Below are positions 52,833-62,249 of a stretch of DNA of 64,000 bases, in pieces; the stretch's first letter is position 1, and every line of letters starts with the position of its first letter. Source of the stretch: Bradyrhizobium sp. BR13661. Its GTDB lineage: Bacteria; Pseudomonadota; Alphaproteobacteria; Rhizobiales; Xanthobacteraceae. Location of the stretch: contig NZ_JARXWB010000006.1 of NCBI RefSeq assembly GCF_029892425.1, forward strand, positions 62,001 through 126,000, written 5' to 3'. A program made the position numbers and the translations under genes. The notes under the pieces were generated by a model, which ran no database searches, had not been told where the DNA came from, and saw only the letters and a program-made list of their open reading frames with translations.

Positions 52833-54779
52833 ATGAGCCCTCCGCATTCGCCCGACGTTCCTGCTGCCGCGGCCGGACCGCTGGAGCGGGCCACCCTGAT
52901 GGGCACGCTGGCGCATCTGTGGCCCTATATCTGGCCCGGCGACCGCGTCGACCTGAAGATGCGGGTGGTCTGGTCGGTTGTGCTGCTGCTCGCGGCCAAG
53001 CTGATCACGCTGGCGGTGCCGTTCAGCTTCAAATGGGCGACGGACGCACTGACGGGCGCCAACACCGCGCCGGTGCAGGCCAACAATTGGCACCTCTGGG
53101 TAGTCGCATCGCCGCTGCTCCTGACTGCGAGCTACGGCGTCATGCGCATCGTGATGGCGGTGCTGACGCAATGGCGCGACGGCATCTTTGCGCGCGTCGC
53201 CATGCACGCCGTGCGCAAGCTCGCCACCATCACTTTCGTCCACATGCACGAGCTGTCGCTGCGCTTTCACCTGGAGCGCAAGACCGGAGGCCTGACCCGC
53301 GTGCTCGAGCGCGGCCGCTCGGGCATCGAGGTCATCGTCCGCATGGTGATCCTGCAACTGATCCCGACCATCGTCGAGGTGAGCTTGCTGATGGCCGTGC
53401 TGCTCTGGCAATTCGATTGGCGCTACGTGGTCGCGACGCTGATCACGGTCGCGGTTTACATGTACTACACCTATGTCGCGACCGAGTGGCGGATCGGCAT
53501 CCGTCGCAAGATGAACGATTCCGACACCGAGGCGAACACCAAGGCGATCGACTCACTGCTCAACTACGAGACCGTCAAGTACTTCAGCGCCGAGGCGCGC
53601 GAGGCGCAACGCTACGACCGCTCGGTCGCGCGCTACGAGGAGTCGAGCGTCCACGCCTATACGTCGCTTGCCGTGCTCAACACGGGGCAGGCCGTGATCT
53701 TCACGCTCGGGCTGACCGCCACCATGCTGATGTGCGCGATCGGCGTGCGCAACGGCACCAACACGGTCGGCGATTTCGTGCTGGTCAACGCCATGATGAT
53801 CCAGCTCTACCAGCCTCTGAATTTCATGGGCATGGTCTATCGCGAGATCAAGCAGGCGATCATCGACATCGAGAAGATGTTTGATGTGATCGGCCGCGTG
53901 GCCGAGATCAAGGACCTGCCCAACGCGCAGCCGCTCGTCGTCTCCGCCGGCACGGTGCGTTTCGAGGACGTGCGCTTTGCCTACGAGCCGAAGCGGCCGA
54001 TCCTCAAAGGCATCAGCTTCGAGGTGCCGGCCGGCAAGACGGTTGCGATCGTCGGCCCGTCCGGTGCGGGCAAATCGACGATCTCGCGACTCTTGTTCCG
54101 CCTCTACGATGTCTCCGGCGGCAAGATACTGATCGACGGCCAGGACATCCGCGAGGTCACGCAAGCCTCGTTGCGCGCCTCGATCGGCATGGTGCCGCAG
54201 GACACGGTGCTGTTCAACGACACCATCCGTTACAACATCCGCTACGGCCGCTGGGACGCCAGCGACGCCGAGGTCGAGGAAGCCGCGAGCCTCGCGCAGA
54301 TCGACAAATTCATCCGCATGGCGCCGATGGGTTACGAGACCCAGGTCGGCGAGCGCGGCCTCAAACTGTCCGGCGGCGAAAAGCAGCGCGTCGCGATTGC
54401 GCGAACCGTGCTGAAGGCGCCGCCGATCCTGGTGCTGGACGAGGCGACCTCGGCGCTCGATACCCACACCGAGCACGAGATCCAGGGCGCGCTCGACCGC
54501 GTGGCCAAGAACCGCACCTCGCTGGTGATCGCGCACCGGCTCTCGACCATCGTCGGTGCCGACGAGATCATCGTGCTCGACCAGGGCCGCATCGCCGAGC
54601 GCGGCACCCATACCAGCCTGCTCGCACAGGACGGTCTCTACGCCAGCATGTGGAACAGGCAGCGCGAGGCCGAGGCTGCGCGCGAGAAACTGGCCCGGAT
54701 GGCCGACAGCAGCGAGGCGCCCAACCGGGAGCCGCCGCCGGTCGAGGATGCCCTGACGGCGCAGGCGGCCGCGGAGTGA
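52833..54779 (+). CDS. Atm1-type ABC exporter (heavy-metal/glutathione conjugate)
   Basis: A 648-residue half-transporter with six membrane helices (about 40-340) followed by an ATPase. Walker A is GPSGAGKST at about 408-416, the signature LSGGEKQRVAIARTVL at about 511-526, and Walker B ILVLDEATSALD at about 531-542. Motifs ETVKYFSAEAREAQRY and NTGQAVIFTLGL are typical of the Atm1/HMT1 group, which exports glutathione-linked or Fe-S-related compounds and confers metal tolerance. The long loop after the first helix and the C-terminal Ala-rich tail fit bacterial Atm1. The start is ATG 52833 with no strong ribosome-binding site. Confidence 0.9.
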   Translation: MSPPHSPDVPAAAAGPLERATLMGTLAHLWPYIWPGDRVDLKMRVVWSVVLLLAAKLITLAVPFSFKWATDALTGANTAPVQANNWHLWVVASPLLLTASYGVMRIVMAVLTQWRDGIFARVAMHAVRKLATITFVHMHELSLRFHLERKTGGLTRVLERGRSGIEVIVRMVILQLIPTIVEVSLLMAVLLWQFDWRYVVATLITVAVYMYYTYVATEWRIGIRRKMNDSDTEANTKAIDSLLNYETVKYFSAEAREAQRYDRSVARYEESSVHAYTSLAVLNTGQAVIFTLGLTATMLMCAIGVRNGTNTVGDFVLVNAMMIQLYQPLNFMGMVYREIKQAIIDIEKMFDVIGRVAEIKDLPNAQPLVVSAGTVRFEDVRFAYEPKRPILKGISFEVPAGKTVAIVGPSGAGKSTISRLLFRLYDVSGGKILIDGQDIREVTQASLRASIGMVPQDTVLFNDTIRYNIRYGRWDASDAEVEEAASLAQIDKFIRMAPMGYETQVGERGLKLSGGEKQRVAIARTVLKAPPILVLDEATSALDTHTEHEIQGALDRVAKNRTSLVIAHRLSTIVGADEIIVLDQGRIAERGTHTSLLAQDGLYASMWNRQREAEAAREKLARMADSSEAPNREPPPVEDALTAQAAAE

Positions 54780-54853
54780 GCTTGTCTCCGGTCCCAACTC
54801 TGGCCTAAACAGGCCCGCGACGACCCGTGCCATAACCCGAGCGGCAGATAGCG

Positions 54854-55552
54854 ATGTCCATCCTCGATTCGATCCAACGTCAGATCCCGCCAATCCATAA
54901 GGAAGGGTATCCCTTCATCGGCGGCTTTGCGCTGGCAAGCCTGATCCTGTTCTGGCTTTGGTCACCGTTGGGGTGGATCGGCACGATCCTCACCGTGTGG
55001 TGCGCGCTGTTCTTCCGCGATCCGGTGCGCGTGACGCCGCAGCGCGACGGGCTCGTGATATCGCCCGCCGACGGGCGCGTCTCGATGATCACCATGGCGC
55101 TGCCGCCGGCCGAACTCGGGCTCGGCGACCGGCCGCTGCCGCGCATCTCGGTCTTCATGAGCGTGTTCAACTGCCACGTGAACCGCGCTCCCGTCGCGGG
55201 CAGGGTGGACCGCATCGCCTATCGGCCCGGCCTGTTCATCAATGCCGAGCTCGACAAGGCGAGCGAGGACAATGAGCGCAATTCGCTGGTCATCTCGACG
55301 CCTCAGGGGCGCATCGGCGTGGTCCAGATTGCCGGCCTCGTGGCCAAGCGCATCGTCTGCTTCGTCAAGGAGGGCCAGGCGCTTGGCGCCGGTGAGCGCT
55401 TCGGCCTGATCCGCTTCGGCTCGCGGCTCGACGTCTATTTGCCTGTCGGCACCAAGGCGCTGGTCTCGGAGGGGCAGACCGCGATTGCCGGCGAGACCAT
55501 CCTGGCTGATCTCACCGGCGACGATCCGAGCCGCGCCTACCGCGCCAGTTAA
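54854..55552 (+). CDS. psd: Phosphatidylserine decarboxylase (short archaeal/bacterial type)
   Basis: A 232-residue membrane-associated proenzyme that makes phosphatidylethanolamine. There is a hydrophobic N-terminus ([16 protein letters not shown]), then [12 protein letters not shown] and [20 protein letters not shown]. The self-cleavage site [14 protein letters not shown] (Ser about 190) gives the alpha chain with a pyruvoyl group. It lies 75 bases before pssA, which supplies its substrate, so the two form a phospholipid operon. Confidence 0.94.
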   Translation: MSILDSIQRQIPPIHKEGYPFIGGFALASLILFWLWSPLGWIGTILTVWCALFFRDPVRVTPQRDGLVISPADGRVSMITMALPPAELGLGDRPLPRISVFMSVFNCHVNRAPVAGRVDRIAYRPGLFINAELDKASEDNERNSLVISTPQGRIGVVQIAGLVAKRIVCFVKEGQALGAGERFGLIRFGSRLDVYLPVGTKALVSEGQTAIAGETILADLTGDDPSRAYRAS

Positions 55553-55629
55553 CCATTAAGTCGAGGTTCTGCCGCGATGGCGGAGGCAGAAGCGGCTTGC
55601 TATATCTCGCTACGAGGTAAGGACAAGCC

Positions 55630-56514
55630 ATGACGCCTTATGATGTGAGAGACCCCGAACTCCGCCGCCGGCGGTTCCGCCCGATCCCGGTGCGGATGCT
55701 GGTGCCCAACGTCATCACGCTGCTGGCGATCTGTGCCGGGCTTACGGCGATCCGGCTGTCCATCGAGGGGCGGATGACGCTTGCCGTCTACGCCATCGTC
55801 TTCGCGGCCGCGCTCGACGGCATTGACGGCCGCGTCGCGCGCCTGATCAAGGGCCAGTCCAAATTCGGCGCCGAGCTCGACAGCCTCGCCGATTTCGTCA
55901 ATTTCGGCGTCGCCCCCGGCCTGATGCTGTACTTCTGGCAGCTGCACGAACTCGGCAATGCCGGTTGGATCGCCGCGATGGTGTTCGCGATCTCGATGTG
56001 CCTGCGGCTCGCGCGCTTCAACGCCACGCTGGACGATCCGAACAAGCCGGCCTTCGCCGCCAATTTCTTCACGGGTATGCCGGCGCCAGCGGGTGCAATC
56101 ACCGTGATGTTGCCGATCTATGCGGCGTTCCTCGACTTGGGGCGCTGGCCTGCGGCGCTGACGGCCGGCTACACGCTGCTCATCGCTTTCCTGATGGTGT
56201 CGCGCCTGCCTGTGTTCTCGGGCAAGAGCATTCGCATGCGGGTGCCGCCCGAGTTGGTGCTGCTCGCGTTCGTTGCGGTGATCTTCTTTATCGCTCTGCT
56301 GATCAGTTATCCCTGGTACGTGCTCTCGATCGGCACGGTGCTGTATCTGGCCTCCCTCCCGTTCGGTTTCAAATCCTATCGTGACCAGGCACGCGCGATG
56401 GAAGCCAGTGCGGCCGCGGGAGGAGGCGAAGTCCCGTCACCGCCCTCGGCGCCGACGCTGGCAAACCTGTCCGAGCCGCCGCATGACGATGACCGGCCTG
56501 GGCGGCTGCACTGA
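55630..56514 (+). CDS. pssA: CDP-diacylglycerol-serine O-phosphatidyltransferase
   Basis: A 294-residue inner-membrane enzyme joining CDP-diacylglycerol and serine. The CDP-alcohol phosphotransferase motif is complete: DGIDGRVARLIKGQSKFGAELDSLADFVNFG at about 59-90. Eight helices are likely; the tail of about 45 residues is Ala/Pro-rich and polar. AGGTAAGGAC precedes the ATG. With psd just upstream it completes the two-step route to phosphatidylethanolamine. Confidence 0.95.
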   Translation: MTPYDVRDPELRRRRFRPIPVRMLVPNVITLLAICAGLTAIRLSIEGRMTLAVYAIVFAAALDGIDGRVARLIKGQSKFGAELDSLADFVNFGVAPGLMLYFWQLHELGNAGWIAAMVFAISMCLRLARFNATLDDPNKPAFAANFFTGMPAPAGAITVMLPIYAAFLDLGRWPAALTAGYTLLIAFLMVSRLPVFSGKSIRMRVPPELVLLAFVAVIFFIALLISYPWYVLSIGTVLYLASLPFGFKSYRDQARAMEASAAAGGGEVPSPPSAPTLANLSEPPHDDDRPGRLH

Positions 56515-56635
56515 GCGATCCATCGCGGATATCTGCCATGAGGGCGCCTGAGTTGGGTTGAGGCCTAATCTCGGCTATATCGCCTGTGACGGCGGCACCG
56601 CGCCAACAGCGGCCGCCAATCTGGGAGAGAACGCT

Positions 56636-57355
56636 GTGACCAATTCCGCGACCGGGCCGCTGCCCGCTTCCGTCCTCGAAGCGCTGGGCCGCTATGATAC
56701 GCCGACGATCTGCAATGCCATGGAGATCGTGGCGCCCGAGCGCCGCCTGATCGGCTACACCACCAAGCAGCTGGTTTGCCCGTTCCCTGATCTGCCGCCG
56801 ATCGTCGGCTATGCCCGCACGGTTGCGATCCGCTCGGTGCTGAAGTCCTCGCTATCAGCCGAAGAGCAGTCGAAGCGCCGCATCGACTATTATGAATATG
56901 TCGGCACCGGCCACGGCCCGCGCATCTCGGTGATCCAGGACATCGACGGCCCCGACGTCGGCTATGGCGCGTTCTGGGGCGAGGTGCAGAGCAATGTGCA
57001 CAAGGCGCTCGGCTGCCTCGGCGTCATCACCGACGGCTCGATCCGCGACATCCCGCAATGGGCCCCGGGCTTCCAGGCGCTGGCCGGCTCGATCGGCCCG
57101 TCCCATGCCTGGGTGCATGCGGAGAGCTTTGGCGGCGAGGTGCGCGTCGCCGGCATGACGGTGAAGTCGGATGATCTGATCCACGCCGACCAGCATGGCG
57201 CGATCGTGATTCCGATCGATGTTGCTGCGAAACTGCCTGAGGCCGCCGAACTCTGCGGCCGCCGCGAGACGCCGATCCTCGATATCGCGCGCAGTCCCGA
57301 CTTCTCGCTGGAAAAGCTCAAGGCTGCGCTGAAGCGCTCGGCGGAGATTCACTAA
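56636..57355 (+). CDS. RraA family protein (aldolase-like)
   Basis: A 239-residue protein of the RraA/HMG-aldolase fold. YDTPTICNAMEIVAPERR is followed by VGYARTV. The core GCLGVITDGSIRDIPQW holds the conserved Arg-Asp pair, and VKSDDLIHADQHGAIVIP follows. The fold is shared by the RNase E inhibitor RraA and by 4-hydroxy-4-methyl-2-oxoglutarate aldolases; the RDIP and ADxxGxxxIP pattern fits the aldolase-type group. The start is GTG 56636 after GGGAGAGAACGCT; a longer frame has no coding character. An SDR gene follows 8 bases later. Confidence 0.85.
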   Translation: MTNSATGPLPASVLEALGRYDTPTICNAMEIVAPERRLIGYTTKQLVCPFPDLPPIVGYARTVAIRSVLKSSLSAEEQSKRRIDYYEYVGTGHGPRISVIQDIDGPDVGYGAFWGEVQSNVHKALGCLGVITDGSIRDIPQWAPGFQALAGSIGPSHAWVHAESFGGEVRVAGMTVKSDDLIHADQHGAIVIPIDVAAKLPEAAELCGRRETPILDIARSPDFSLEKLKAALKRSAEIH

Positions 57356-57363
57356 GTAACGCC

Positions 57364-58188
57364 ATGGACATGCGCGGCAAGACGGTGCTGATCACGGGCT
57401 CGACCGATGGTGTCGGGCGCTATGTTGCAACCCGCCTTGCCGCCGAAGGCGCAAACGTCCTGATCCATGGCCGGAGTGCCGAGCGCGCGAAGGCGTTGAT
57501 CGACGACATCGTGAAGGCCGGGCACGCCGCGCCGACCTTCTATCAGGCCGATTTGTCGTCGATGGCTGGTACGCGTGAGCTCGCCGCGGCCGTGATCCGT
57601 GATCACAGACGTCTTGATGTTCTCGTTAGCAATGCCGGCATCGGCTCGCAGAACGACGGGCCGCATCGGCAGGAGAGCCGCGACGGTCACGAACTGCGCT
57701 TTGCCGTGAACTACCTCTCGGGCTTCCTGCTCGCCCATCTGCTGCTGCCGTTGTTGAAAGCCGCCGCGCCGTCGCGCATCGTCAACGTTGCTTCGCTCGG
57801 CCAGCACCCGATCGATTTCGACGATGTCATGATCACCAAGGGCTATAGCGGCTCGCGCGCCTATGCGCAGAGCAAGCTGTCGCAGATCATGTTCACGATC
57901 GACTTCGCCGAGGAGTTGAAAGGCACCGGTATCACCGTGAACTCCCTACACCCAGCGACCTACATGAACACCACCATGGTCCGCGCCGGCGGCATCACGC
58001 CGATGTCGACCGTCGAGCAGGGCGGCGCGGCGATCCTGCATCTGGTCGAAGGCGACGACGTCGCCGGCAGGAGCGGCCTGTTCTTCAACGGCATGAACGA
58101 GGCGCGCGCCAATCCCCAGGCCTATGATGCCGACGCGCGCAGGCGCCTTCGCGCGCTCAGCCTGGAGTTGACAGGATTATCGTCCTGA
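57364..58188 (+). CDS. Short-chain dehydrogenase/reductase
   Basis: A 274-residue oxidoreductase. The nucleotide motif TGSTDGVGRYVA (TGxxxGxG) is at about 11-22, NAG lies near 90, and the catalytic YAQSK is near 166-170 with the Ser in NVASLGQHP. NSLHPATYMNTTM follows. It resembles the retinol dehydrogenase/WW-domain oxidoreductase-like SDRs. It lies 8 bases after the RraA-family gene, so the two are likely co-transcribed and may act on related substrates. Confidence 0.9.
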   Translation: MDMRGKTVLITGSTDGVGRYVATRLAAEGANVLIHGRSAERAKALIDDIVKAGHAAPTFYQADLSSMAGTRELAAAVIRDHRRLDVLVSNAGIGSQNDGPHRQESRDGHELRFAVNYLSGFLLAHLLLPLLKAAAPSRIVNVASLGQHPIDFDDVMITKGYSGSRAYAQSKLSQIMFTIDFAEELKGTGITVNSLHPATYMNTTMVRAGGITPMSTVEQGGAAILHLVEGDDVAGRSGLFFNGMNEARANPQAYDADARRRLRALSLELTGLSS

Positions 58189-58233
58189 CGGCCTCATTTA
58201 TGGTTAGCAAAACGTTGAGATTCATGTCGCAGA

Positions 58234-58256
58234 ACGGCAAAGCCGTCGTTCTTTCT
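58234..58256 (+). terminator. Weak terminator-like hairpin after the SDR gene
   Basis: ACGGC and GCCGT pair around AAA, followed by CGTTCTTTCT. The stem is only 5 bp and the T-run interrupted, so it may not function alone. Confidence 0.3.
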
Positions 58257-58400
58257 ACGCGCTGCGCCGCTCCGTCGCATCGGCTGAACTTAACCTTTAC
58301 GCGGCTTTAAGGGCGGCGCTCTAGGGTTTCCGATGCGGTTCGGGGTTGGGCCGCACCACCGGCCAGGACGGCCGTTGTCGCGTATGCGTTGGAGTCTCCC

Positions 58401-59174
58401 ATGGATATCATGACGAGCGTCGGCCTCGTGGCGGGCATTATCGTCATCGCGACGATGATGCTGCTCGGCGGCGATCTCCACATGTTCATCTCCGAACATG
58501 CGATGATCATCATCTTCGGTGGATCGACCGCCGCGACCATGATCCGCTTTCCGCTGTCGGCGCTGATGCACGGCCTGCCGCTCGGCGCCAAGTTCGCCTT
58601 CACAATGAGCCGTCTGTCGGCTCATGATCTCGTCGACGAGCTCGCCCGCATTGCCGAAATCGCCCGCAAGCAAGGCCCGGTCGGCCTCGAAAAGGTCGAG
58701 ACCGATGAGCCGTTCCTCGCCAAGGGCATCCGTTACGTCGCCGACGGCTACGACCTCGATTTCATCCGCGACAATCTCGAGCGTGATCGCGACAATTTCC
58801 TGATGCATCTGGACGAGGGCAGCAAGATCTATCGTGCCGTCGGCGATTGCGCCCCGGCCTTCGGCATGGTCGGCACGCTGATCGGCATGGTGCAGATGTT
58901 CGCCAACATGACCGACCCGTCCAAGCTCGGCCCGTTCATGGCGACCGCGCTGCTCGCGACGCTCTACGGCGCGCTGGTCGCCAACCTGTTCTGCATCCCG
59001 ATCGCCGACAAGCTGCATGGCAAGTTGCTCGACGAAGAGACCAACCGAACGCTGATCATCGACGGCATCTTGATGATCCGCGACTCCAAGAGCCCGACGC
59101 TCGTGCGTGAAATGCTGCTGGCCTACCTGCCGGAAAAGCATCGCCACGCCGAGGGTGAGCCGGTGCCGGCGTAA
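58401..59174 (+). CDS. motA: MotA/TolQ-type proton channel protein (flagellar stator-like)
   Basis: A 257-residue inner-membrane protein with four helices. The MotA family motif is near 130-190 (IYRAVGDCAPAFGMVGTLIGMVQMFANM, ATALLATLYGALVANLFCIPIADKL). A cytoplasmic loop of about 90 residues lies between helices 2 and 3 (LAKGIRYVADGYDLDFIRDNLERDRDNF). These features fit MotA/PomA of the stator rather than ExbB/TolQ. The ATG at 58401 has GGAG upstream. The MotB-type gene follows 25 bases later. Confidence 0.88.
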   Translation: MDIMTSVGLVAGIIVIATMMLLGGDLHMFISEHAMIIIFGGSTAATMIRFPLSALMHGLPLGAKFAFTMSRLSAHDLVDELARIAEIARKQGPVGLEKVETDEPFLAKGIRYVADGYDLDFIRDNLERDRDNFLMHLDEGSKIYRAVGDCAPAFGMVGTLIGMVQMFANMTDPSKLGPFMATALLATLYGALVANLFCIPIADKLHGKLLDEETNRTLIIDGILMIRDSKSPTLVREMLLAYLPEKHRHAEGEPVPA

Positions 59175-59198
59175 GCCCGTCCGCCGGGATATTGAGAG

Positions 59199-60029
59199 AT
59201 GGCCAAGAAGAAGCGCGGCGATGCTCACGGAGGCGGTCACGGCTGGTTCGTGACCTTCGCCGACCTGATGGGCCTGATGATGAGCTTCTTCGTGATGCTC
59301 GTGGCGTTCTCGACGCAGGATGCCAACAAGCTGAAGGTCGTCGCCGGCTCCATGCGTGATGCTTTCGGTGTCCAGAGCGAAGCTCGCTACGCCGGCATCG
59401 TCGAGTCCGACGGTTTGCCGACCCGGCCGCGGCTGAAGAACGTCGATCACATCGAGCCCGAGGACGCCTCCAACACGCCGACGCCGGACCAGGAGGATCG
59501 CGACCGCACGCAGGGCGCGAAGATGAAGATCGACCGCAATTTTGCGCTCGCCGCAGCCTCGCTGCGTCAGGCGTTGCAGGACATGCCGGAACTGACCGAG
59601 ATGTCCAAGCACATCATGTTCGAGGAAACCAAGCAGGGCCTTAACCTCGAGATCGTCGACCAGGACGGCCGCTCGATGTTCGCTGACGGATCCAAGGTGC
59701 CCTACGATCGCACCCGTCGCCTGATTGAGAAGCTCGCCGTTCCGCTCAAGGCGACGCCCTTGCGCGTCTCCATCGCCGGTCACACCGCTGCGGGCTTCGT
59801 GCCGACGCGCAGCGATTACGGCGCCTTCGACTTGTCGGCTGACCGCGCCAACGCCGTGCGCCAGATCCTCGAACGGGAAGGTCTGCCGCCGTCGCACATC
59901 TTTGCCGTCTCCGGTAAGGCGGACACCCAGCCGCTGTTTCCGGACGATCCGTCGCTCGCCGCGAATCGCCGTGTGACCATCACCTTGATGCGCGAAGATC
60001 CGCCGCTGCCGCCGAACTTGAAGCCCTAA
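59199..60029 (+). CDS. motB: MotB-type stator protein with OmpA-like domain
   Basis: A 276-residue protein with a single N-terminal helix that contains the ion-binding Asp22 in WFVTFADLMGLMMSFFVMLVAFST. A variable linker follows, and then a C-terminal OmpA/MotB peptidoglycan-binding domain (VSIAGHTAAGF, DLSADRANAVRQILEREGL). The TFADLM..MMSFFV..VAFS sequence is closer to PomB-like (sodium-type) than to E. coli MotB (AYADFMTAMMAFF), so the coupling ion is uncertain. It pairs with the MotA-like gene upstream. No other flagellar genes are near. Confidence 0.88.
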   Translation: MAKKKRGDAHGGGHGWFVTFADLMGLMMSFFVMLVAFSTQDANKLKVVAGSMRDAFGVQSEARYAGIVESDGLPTRPRLKNVDHIEPEDASNTPTPDQEDRDRTQGAKMKIDRNFALAAASLRQALQDMPELTEMSKHIMFEETKQGLNLEIVDQDGRSMFADGSKVPYDRTRRLIEKLAVPLKATPLRVSIAGHTAAGFVPTRSDYGAFDLSADRANAVRQILEREGLPPSHIFAVSGKADTQPLFPDDPSLAANRRVTITLMREDPPLPPNLKP

Positions 60030-60195
60030 GTTCCCTGAGCTACCATTTTACCTGAGGCTGTCGGTCGCGATGGCGTCCAGCGTGGCCGCGCCGTCACAGC
60101 ATCTGCCGTGGCGCCTGCTATGGTGACGGGCCGAGGCGCCCCGGAAGTGTCGAGAGCGCCGGATCAATTCCTGGGACGAAGCGTTTTCCACCCGC

Positions 60196-62094
60196 ATGAC
60201 GGCGAGCATCACATCGACCGAGACCCAGGACGGGCCGGTCAAATCAGGTTTTTGGGCCCTGACGCTCGGGAGCATTGGCGTCGTCTTCGGCGACATCGGC
60301 ACCTCGCCGCTGTACGCGTTTCATGAGGCGGTCAGGGGCGCGGCTCATGGCGCGCCGGTGACGCGGATCATGGTGCTCGGTGTGCTCTCGCTGATTCTGT
60401 GGGCGCTGCTGATCGTCGTCACCGCCAAATACGTGTTGTTGCTGCTGCGCGCCGACAATAATGGGGAGGGCGGCACGCTCTCGCTGATGGCGCTCGGTCA
60501 GCGCGCGCTGGGACGTCGGAGTTGGCCCCTGCTGGCGCTCGGCGTGGTCGGCGCCTCCATGTTCATCGGCGATTCCATGATCACGCCGGCGATCTCGGTG
60601 CTGTCGGCGGTCGACGGCCTCAAGCTCGCAACGCCTGCGTTCGAGCACTATGTCGTGCCGCTCACGGTGCTGATCCTGGTGCTGCTGTTCGCGGTGCAGA
60701 GCAAGGGGACCGCGCTGGTGGCCTCGGCCTTCGGGCCGGTGATGGTGATCTGGTTTACGGTCCTTGCGGTGCTGGGCGTCATTCACATCGCCGACGATCC
60801 GTCGGTGCTGGCTGCGATCAATCCTTACTACGCGCTGCAATTCCTGCTGTCGCACGGCACGATTGGCTTGGTGACGCTTGGCGCCGTATTCCTGGCGGTG
60901 ACCGGCGGCGAAGCGCTCTATGCTGATCTCGGCCATTTCGGCCGCAAGCCAATCCAGTCGGCCTGGATGTTCTTCGTGCTGCCGTCGCTGCTGATCAACT
61001 ATTTCGGGCAGGGCGCGCTTGTGCTGTCCGACCCAGGCGCAATCGAGCACTCGTTCTACCGCATGGTGCCCGAGCATCTGGTGCTGCCGCTGGTCGGGCT
61101 TGCGACCGCGGCCACCGTCATCGCGAGCCAGGCGGTGATAACAGGCGCCTATTCGCTGGTCTATCAGGCGGTGCAACTCGGCCTCCTGCCGCGCTTTGAG
61201 GTGCGCTACACCTCCGAAACGCATGCTGGCCAGATCTATTTGCCGCGCGTCAACCGGTTGCTGCTGATCGGGGTGATGCTGCTGGTGTTGCTGTTCCGCA
61301 CGCCCAGCAATCTGGCGTCGGCCTATGGCATCGCGGTCTCCACCACCATGGTCGCCGACGGCATCATGGGCTTTGTGGTGATCTGGAAATTGTGGAACTG
61401 GAAGGCCGCGACCGCAGCAGCCGTGATCCTGCCCTTCGTCATGGTGGACATAACTTTCTTCAGTGCCAATCTGCTGAAGCTGCTCGAAGGCGCCTGGGTG
61501 CCGCTGCTGTTCGGCGCCGCGATGGCGGGGACGGTCTGGACCTGGCGGCGCGGCTCGGGGATCCTGATCCAGAAGACACGCCGGATCGAGGTGCCGTTGG
61601 ACGAGCTGATCCGGAGCCTCGAAAAACGACCGCCGCACATCGTCAAGGGCACGGCGGTGTTCCTGACCAGCGATCCTGCTTTCGTGCCGACCGCGCTGCT
61701 GCACAATCTCAAGCACAACAAGGTGCTGCACGAGCACAACGTGATCCTGACCATCGAGACCGCGCACACGCCGCGGGTCGATCTCTCGGAGCGCTTCAAG
61801 ATGGAGAAGATCAGCGATAAGTTTTCCAAGGTCCGGCTGCGCTTCGGCTTCATGGAGCAGCCGAACGTGCCCAAGGCGCTGGCGATCGCGCGCAAGCAGG
61901 GCTGGCAGTTCGACATCATGTCGACGTCGTTCTTCGTGTCGCGGCGATCGCTCAAGGCGTCGGCGCAATCAGGCATGCCGCTCTGGCAGGACCATCTGTT
62001 CATCGCGCTCAGCCGGTCTGCGAACGATGCGACCGACTATTTCCAGATTCCGACCGGCCGCGTGGTTGAAGTCGGAACCCAAGTCACCATCTGA
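60196..62094 (+). CDS. kup: Low-affinity potassium transporter Kup (copy 1)
   Basis: A 632-residue K+/H+ symporter with twelve inner-membrane helices and a cytoplasmic C-terminal domain. Family motifs are [18 protein letters not shown] near residue 30, [49 protein letters not shown] and [11 protein letters not shown]. The C-terminal part ([22 protein letters not shown]) matches full-length Kup. The start is ATG 60196; no strong ribosome-binding site is seen. It is followed 155 bases later by a second Kup. Confidence 0.95.
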   Translation: MTASITSTETQDGPVKSGFWALTLGSIGVVFGDIGTSPLYAFHEAVRGAAHGAPVTRIMVLGVLSLILWALLIVVTAKYVLLLLRADNNGEGGTLSLMALGQRALGRRSWPLLALGVVGASMFIGDSMITPAISVLSAVDGLKLATPAFEHYVVPLTVLILVLLFAVQSKGTALVASAFGPVMVIWFTVLAVLGVIHIADDPSVLAAINPYYALQFLLSHGTIGLVTLGAVFLAVTGGEALYADLGHFGRKPIQSAWMFFVLPSLLINYFGQGALVLSDPGAIEHSFYRMVPEHLVLPLVGLATAATVIASQAVITGAYSLVYQAVQLGLLPRFEVRYTSETHAGQIYLPRVNRLLLIGVMLLVLLFRTPSNLASAYGIAVSTTMVADGIMGFVVIWKLWNWKAATAAAVILPFVMVDITFFSANLLKLLEGAWVPLLFGAAMAGTVWTWRRGSGILIQKTRRIEVPLDELIRSLEKRPPHIVKGTAVFLTSDPAFVPTALLHNLKHNKVLHEHNVILTIETAHTPRVDLSERFKMEKISDKFSKVRLRFGFMEQPNVPKALAIARKQGWQFDIMSTSFFVSRRSLKASAQSGMPLWQDHLFIALSRSANDATDYFQIPTGRVVEVGTQVTI

Positions 62095-62122
62095 GGGATC
62101 AATTGGGACGCAAGAGCGGACC

Positions 62123-62139
62123 CATGCAGATTTTGCATG
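62123..62139. promoter_or_regulatory. Short inverted repeat between the two kup genes
   Basis: CATGCA and TGCATG, perfect 6 bp arms with a 5-base spacer, 28 bases after the first kup stop and 111 bases before the second start. It could be an operator or a hairpin in a shared transcript. Confidence 0.3.
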
Positions 62140-62249
62140 CCAAGGGCCCAGAATCGGGCTAGGCTATGCCGGCAGCGCAGGACTATAAGCCGCGCGCTCT
62201 CTTCAGCCGTTGTGCAGTGAAGCATTGTTAGAGGCCACCAGGCTCTCCC

